From Streptomyces venezuelae (lineage in GTDB: Bacteria > Actinomycetota > Actinomycetes > Streptomycetales > Streptomycetaceae): 64,000 nucleotides of DNA. Below the pieces are notes generated by a model. The model worked only from the letters and a program-made list of their open reading frames with translations. It was not told the DNA's origin and did no database searches. Of the stretch, positions 61,672 through 64,000 are shown piece by piece. The stretch lies in assembly GCF_008642275.1 (NCBI RefSeq), contig NZ_CP029189.1:2712001-2776000 (forward strand), given 5' to 3'. Positions within the stretch are counted from its first letter, which is position 1. Each line of letters begins with the position of its first letter. Position numbers and translations under genes: made by a program.

Positions 61672-61686
61672 CTTCCTTGCACTTCA

Positions 61687-61699
61687 GCAACACTGTTGC
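61687..61699. promoter_or_regulatory. Inverted repeat between ROK gene and oxidoreductase
   Basis: GCAACA-C-TGTTGC palindrome, 13 bp, in the 40-bp gap between the divergent starts. Its place suggests an operator for the ROK regulator controlling both genes. Confidence 0.65.
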
Positions 61700-61711
61700 C
61701 AAAGTGGTCCC

Positions 61712-62833
61712 ATGAGCACCCCCGCCTCCTCTGACTCTTCCCCCTCCCCCGCCCCGCTGCGCGTCGGCCTCGTCGGCTACGGACTCGCCGGCTCCGTCTT
61801 CCACGCCCCGCTCGTGGCCGCCACGGACGGGCTCACGCTCGACACCGTCGTCACCTCCGACCCGACCCGGCAGGCGCAGGCCCGTACCGAGTCCCCGGAC
61901 GTGCACATCGCCGCCTCCGCCGCCGAGCTGTGGGAACGGGACCTCGACCTGGTCGTGATCGCCTCCCCCAACCGGACGCACGTGCCGCTCGCCACCACCG
62001 CCCTCGAAGCCGGCGTCCCGGTGGTCGTGGACAAGCCGCTCGCCGCCACCGCCGCCGAGGCCCGCGCCCTCGCCGCCCTCGCGGACCGCAGCGGCACCTT
62101 CCTCTCCGTCTTCCAGAACCGCCGCTGGGACAACGACTTCCTCACCGTGCGCCGCCTCATCGCCGACGGCGAACTCGGCGAGGTCCAGCGCTTCGAGTCC
62201 CGCTTCGAGCGCTGGCGCCCGCAGCTGAAGGGCGGCTGGCGCGAGTCGGGCGCCCCGGAGGAGATCGGCGGCCTGCTGTACGACCTCGGCAGTCACGTCG
62301 TGGACCAGGCACTGGTGCTGTTCGGCCCGGCCGTACGGGTCTACGCCGAGGCCGACCTGCGCCGCCCGGGCGCCGAGACCGACGACGACACCTTCATCGC
62401 GATCACGCACGCGAACGGGGTCCGTTCCCACCTCTACGTCAGCGCGACCACCGCCCAGCTCGGACCGCGGTTCCGCGTGCTGGGTTCGCGGGCCGGCTAC
62501 GTGAAGTACGGCCTGGACCCGCAGGAGGGCGCCCTGCGCGAGGGGCTGCGGCCGGACGGGGACCTGCCCTGGGGAGAGGAGCCCCCGCACCTGTGGGGAC
62601 TGCTCGGTTCCGGCGAGTCCCCGCTGACCGGCGGCGGGATCCCGGTCCCGACCGAGCAGGGCGACTACCCGGCGTACTACGCGGCGGTGGCCGCCGCGCT
62701 GCGCACGGGCGGGCCCGCGCCCGTGACGGCGCACGAGGCCGCGGCCTGCCTCGACGTACTGGAGGCGGCCCGCCGGTCGTCCGAGGAGGGCGTGATCGTG
62801 GAAATCCCCGCCACGGTGTCCGATTCGGACTGA
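61712..62833 (+). CDS. Gfo/Idh/MocA-family oxidoreductase
   Basis: 373 residues from ATG 61712. Rossmann NAD(P)-binding start LRVGLVGYGLAGSVFHAPLV, the family motif VPVVVDKPLAATAAEARALA (Lys-Pro catalytic), then EIGGLLYDLGSHVVDQALVL with the second-domain His, and FNIxG-type region VYAEADLRRPGAETDDDTF. Sugar- or cyclitol-dehydrogenase family; substrate unknown. The divergent ROK regulator, also sugar-responsive by family, suggests a sugar pathway. No ribosome-binding site purine run is evident, so it may be leaderless. Confidence 0.9.
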   Translation: MSTPASSDSSPSPAPLRVGLVGYGLAGSVFHAPLVAATDGLTLDTVVTSDPTRQAQARTESPDVHIAASAAELWERDLDLVVIASPNRTHVPLATTALEAGVPVVVDKPLAATAAEARALAALADRSGTFLSVFQNRRWDNDFLTVRRLIADGELGEVQRFESRFERWRPQLKGGWRESGAPEEIGGLLYDLGSHVVDQALVLFGPAVRVYAEADLRRPGAETDDDTFIAITHANGVRSHLYVSATTAQLGPRFRVLGSRAGYVKYGLDPQEGALREGLRPDGDLPWGEEPPHLWGLLGSGESPLTGGGIPVPTEQGDYPAYYAAVAAALRTGGPAPVTAHEAAACLDVLEAARRSSEEGVIVEIPATVSDSD

Positions 62834-62883
62834 AAGCCCGGGAGGCGGCCGGGGTCGAGGGGAGGGGTACGAGGACGCCCGGG

Positions 62884-62979
62884 CCCGGACACACGCGGAC
62901 CCGGGCACACGCGCACCCGGGCGAAGGGGCACCCGGGCAAAGAGGCACCCAGGCACACCGGCACCCCGGGGCAGGGGCA
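62884..62979. repeat. Six tandem 16-bp repeats
   Basis: Units of exactly 16 bp beginning CCCGG or CCCAGG and ending GCA, at 62884, 62900, 62916, 62932, 62948 and 62964 (for example CCCGGGCACACGCGCA, CCCGGGCGAAGGGGCA). They fill most of the gap between the oxidoreductase stop and the FAH-family gene. Confidence 0.92.
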
Positions 62980-63054
62980 GGGTCGCGGCCGCCACTGGCA
63001 GCCCGCCCCTGCCCGCCCCGGTCCGCGTCCGACTGCGGGGCCGGCCGCGTCCGC

Positions 63055-63912
63055 CTACGCGCCCTTGAACTCCTGGCGCTGACGGCCGAGACCCGTGATC
63101 TCCACCTCCACCACGTCACCGGCCCGCAGGTACGGCTTCGGCTCCGGCTGGCCCATGGCCACGCCGCCCGGCGTACCGGTGACGATGACATCGCCCGGGT
63201 ACAGCGTCATGAAGTGGCTCAGGTACCGGACGACCTCGCCGACCGGGAAGATCTGGTCCGAGGTGTTGCCGTCCTGCTTGAGCTCACCGTTGACCCACAG
63301 CTTCACGTCCAGGACCTGCGGGTTCGGGACCTCGTCGGCGGTGAGCAGCCAGGGGCCGATCGGGGTGAAGGTCTCGCAGTTCTTCCCCTTGTCCCAGGTG
63401 CCGCCGCGCTCCGTCTGGAACTCGCGCTCCGAGACGTCGTTGACCAGCACGTACCCGCCGACGTGCGCGAGCCCCTGCACGGCGGAGTCCAGGTAGCGGG
63501 CGGTGCTGCCGATGACGACGCCGAGCTCCGCCTCCCAGTCGGTCTTCACGCTGCCGCGCGGGATCAGCACGGTGTCGTCGGGGCCGACCACGGTGTCCGG
63601 GGCCTTCAGGAAGAGGATCGGCTCGGTCGGCGGCTCCGAGCCGATCTCGGCGGCGTGGCCGAAGTAGTTCAGGCCGATGCCCACGACCTTGCCGATGCGG
63701 CCGACCGGGGCACCGATGCGCAGGCCTTCGCCGTTCAGGACCGGAAGCTCACCGGACTCGGCCGCGTCCCGTACCCGGGTCAGCACGGCGTCGTCCGCGA
63801 GCAGGCCGCCGTCCACATCCGTGATCAGGCCGGACAGGTCTCGCAGGGTCCCGTCCCGGTCGAGAAGCGCGGGGCGCTCCGACCCTACGGGTCCGACACG
63901 CAGCAGCTTCAT
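63055..63912 (-). CDS. Fumarylacetoacetate hydrolase family protein
   Basis: 285 residues from ATG 63912, chosen because GGGAG lies 7 bp before it; the ATG at 63918 is too close. FAH C-terminal domain: GIGLNYFGHAAEIGSEPPTE, metal-binding DWEAELGVVIG, GYVLVNDVSEREFQTERG, DVIVTGTPGGVAMGQPEPKP. Such enzymes split beta-diketones, decarboxylate oxo acids or hydrate similar compounds (for example acylpyruvases). Substrate not known. Cytoplasmic. It may be monocistronic. Confidence 0.92.
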   Translation of the reverse strand: MKLLRVGPVGSERPALLDRDGTLRDLSGLITDVDGGLLADDAVLTRVRDAAESGELPVLNGEGLRIGAPVGRIGKVVGIGLNYFGHAAEIGSEPPTEPILFLKAPDTVVGPDDTVLIPRGSVKTDWEAELGVVIGSTARYLDSAVQGLAHVGGYVLVNDVSEREFQTERGGTWDKGKNCETFTPIGPWLLTADEVPNPQVLDVKLWVNGELKQDGNTSDQIFPVGEVVRYLSHFMTLYPGDVIVTGTPGGVAMGQPEPKPYLRAGDVVEVEITGLGRQRQEFKGA

Positions 63913-64000
63913 GGGCATTCTCCCGTGGTCGTGGGTGGTCGGCCCAGGGCGTACCCAGGGCCGGCCGATGGGTTGCGGCCATCGGAGGATTTGGCTGATC

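Overview
The window is high-GC actinobacterial chromosome, almost certainly Streptomyces: GTG starts are common, genes are packed in short coupled operons, and the gene order beta-N-acetylhexosaminidase, glmS, universal stress protein, adpA, orn, cebR-cebEFG-bglC, two-component system, and later a PAS-GGDEF-EAL protein (cdgA) and a chitin-active LPMO is the one I recall from the S. coelicolor core chromosome around SCO2786-SCO2835. That synteny is from memory, not from a search. I see no prophage, integrase, transposase, CRISPR array or secondary-metabolite cluster. The window is a core arm with a few species-specific repeats.

Layout. 1-4.9 kb: a partial secreted hexosaminidase behind a DasR-type element, glmS with a strong terminator, an acetate-type transporter and a universal stress protein. 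4.9-7.8 kb: the developmental regulator adpA (without the usual TTA codon), orn and tRNA-His. 7.8-13.7 kb: the cellobiose regulon (CebR, its palindromic operator, CebEFG importer, BglC). 13.7-20.6 kb: small metabolic genes, a DsbB-like membrane protein, a response regulator/histidine kinase pair, a methyltransferase and a spermidine-synthase-like protein. 20.7-23.3 kb: an NsdA-like regulator, a tandem-repeat patch and a histidine phosphatase. 23.4-27.5 kb: three overlapping genes for an Fe-S RecB/Cas4-type nuclease, a protein of unknown function and an SF1 helicase. Together they look like a Dna2 enzyme split into parts and are my best candidate for an undescribed system.

27.6-41.6 kb: MarR/FMN reductase pair, tRNA-Lys, M6 protease, CdgA, a Stealth-type phosphotransferase, an XRE/DUF397 pair, a chitinase with its chitin-response promoter, an LLM oxidoreductase, an IclR regulator and a second tRNA-Lys. 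41.8-48.1 kb: acyl-CoA ligase, LPMO behind a perfect chitinase-type 12-mer, an SPFH protein coupled to a peptidoglycan hydrolase, and a third identical tRNA-Lys. 48.1-52 kb: class F sortase with a secreted partner, HAD phosphatase and a secreted phosphodiesterase. 52.1-58.9 kb: GntR regulator, FAD oxidase, phosphonatase-like hydrolase and ABC importer, which together read as an oxidative 2-aminoethylphosphonate (or N-methyl form) uptake and breakdown locus. 59-64 kb: a LAHTG sortase substrate, a repeat-filled gap, a ROK regulator divergent from a Gfo/Idh/MocA oxidoreductase, and an FAH-family enzyme.

Together the genes describe a saprophyte that takes in chitin (hexosaminidase, chitinase, LPMO, under DasR-like sites), cellulose products (ceb/bglC) and phosphonates, beside the regulators AdpA and CdgA that link nutrition to development.
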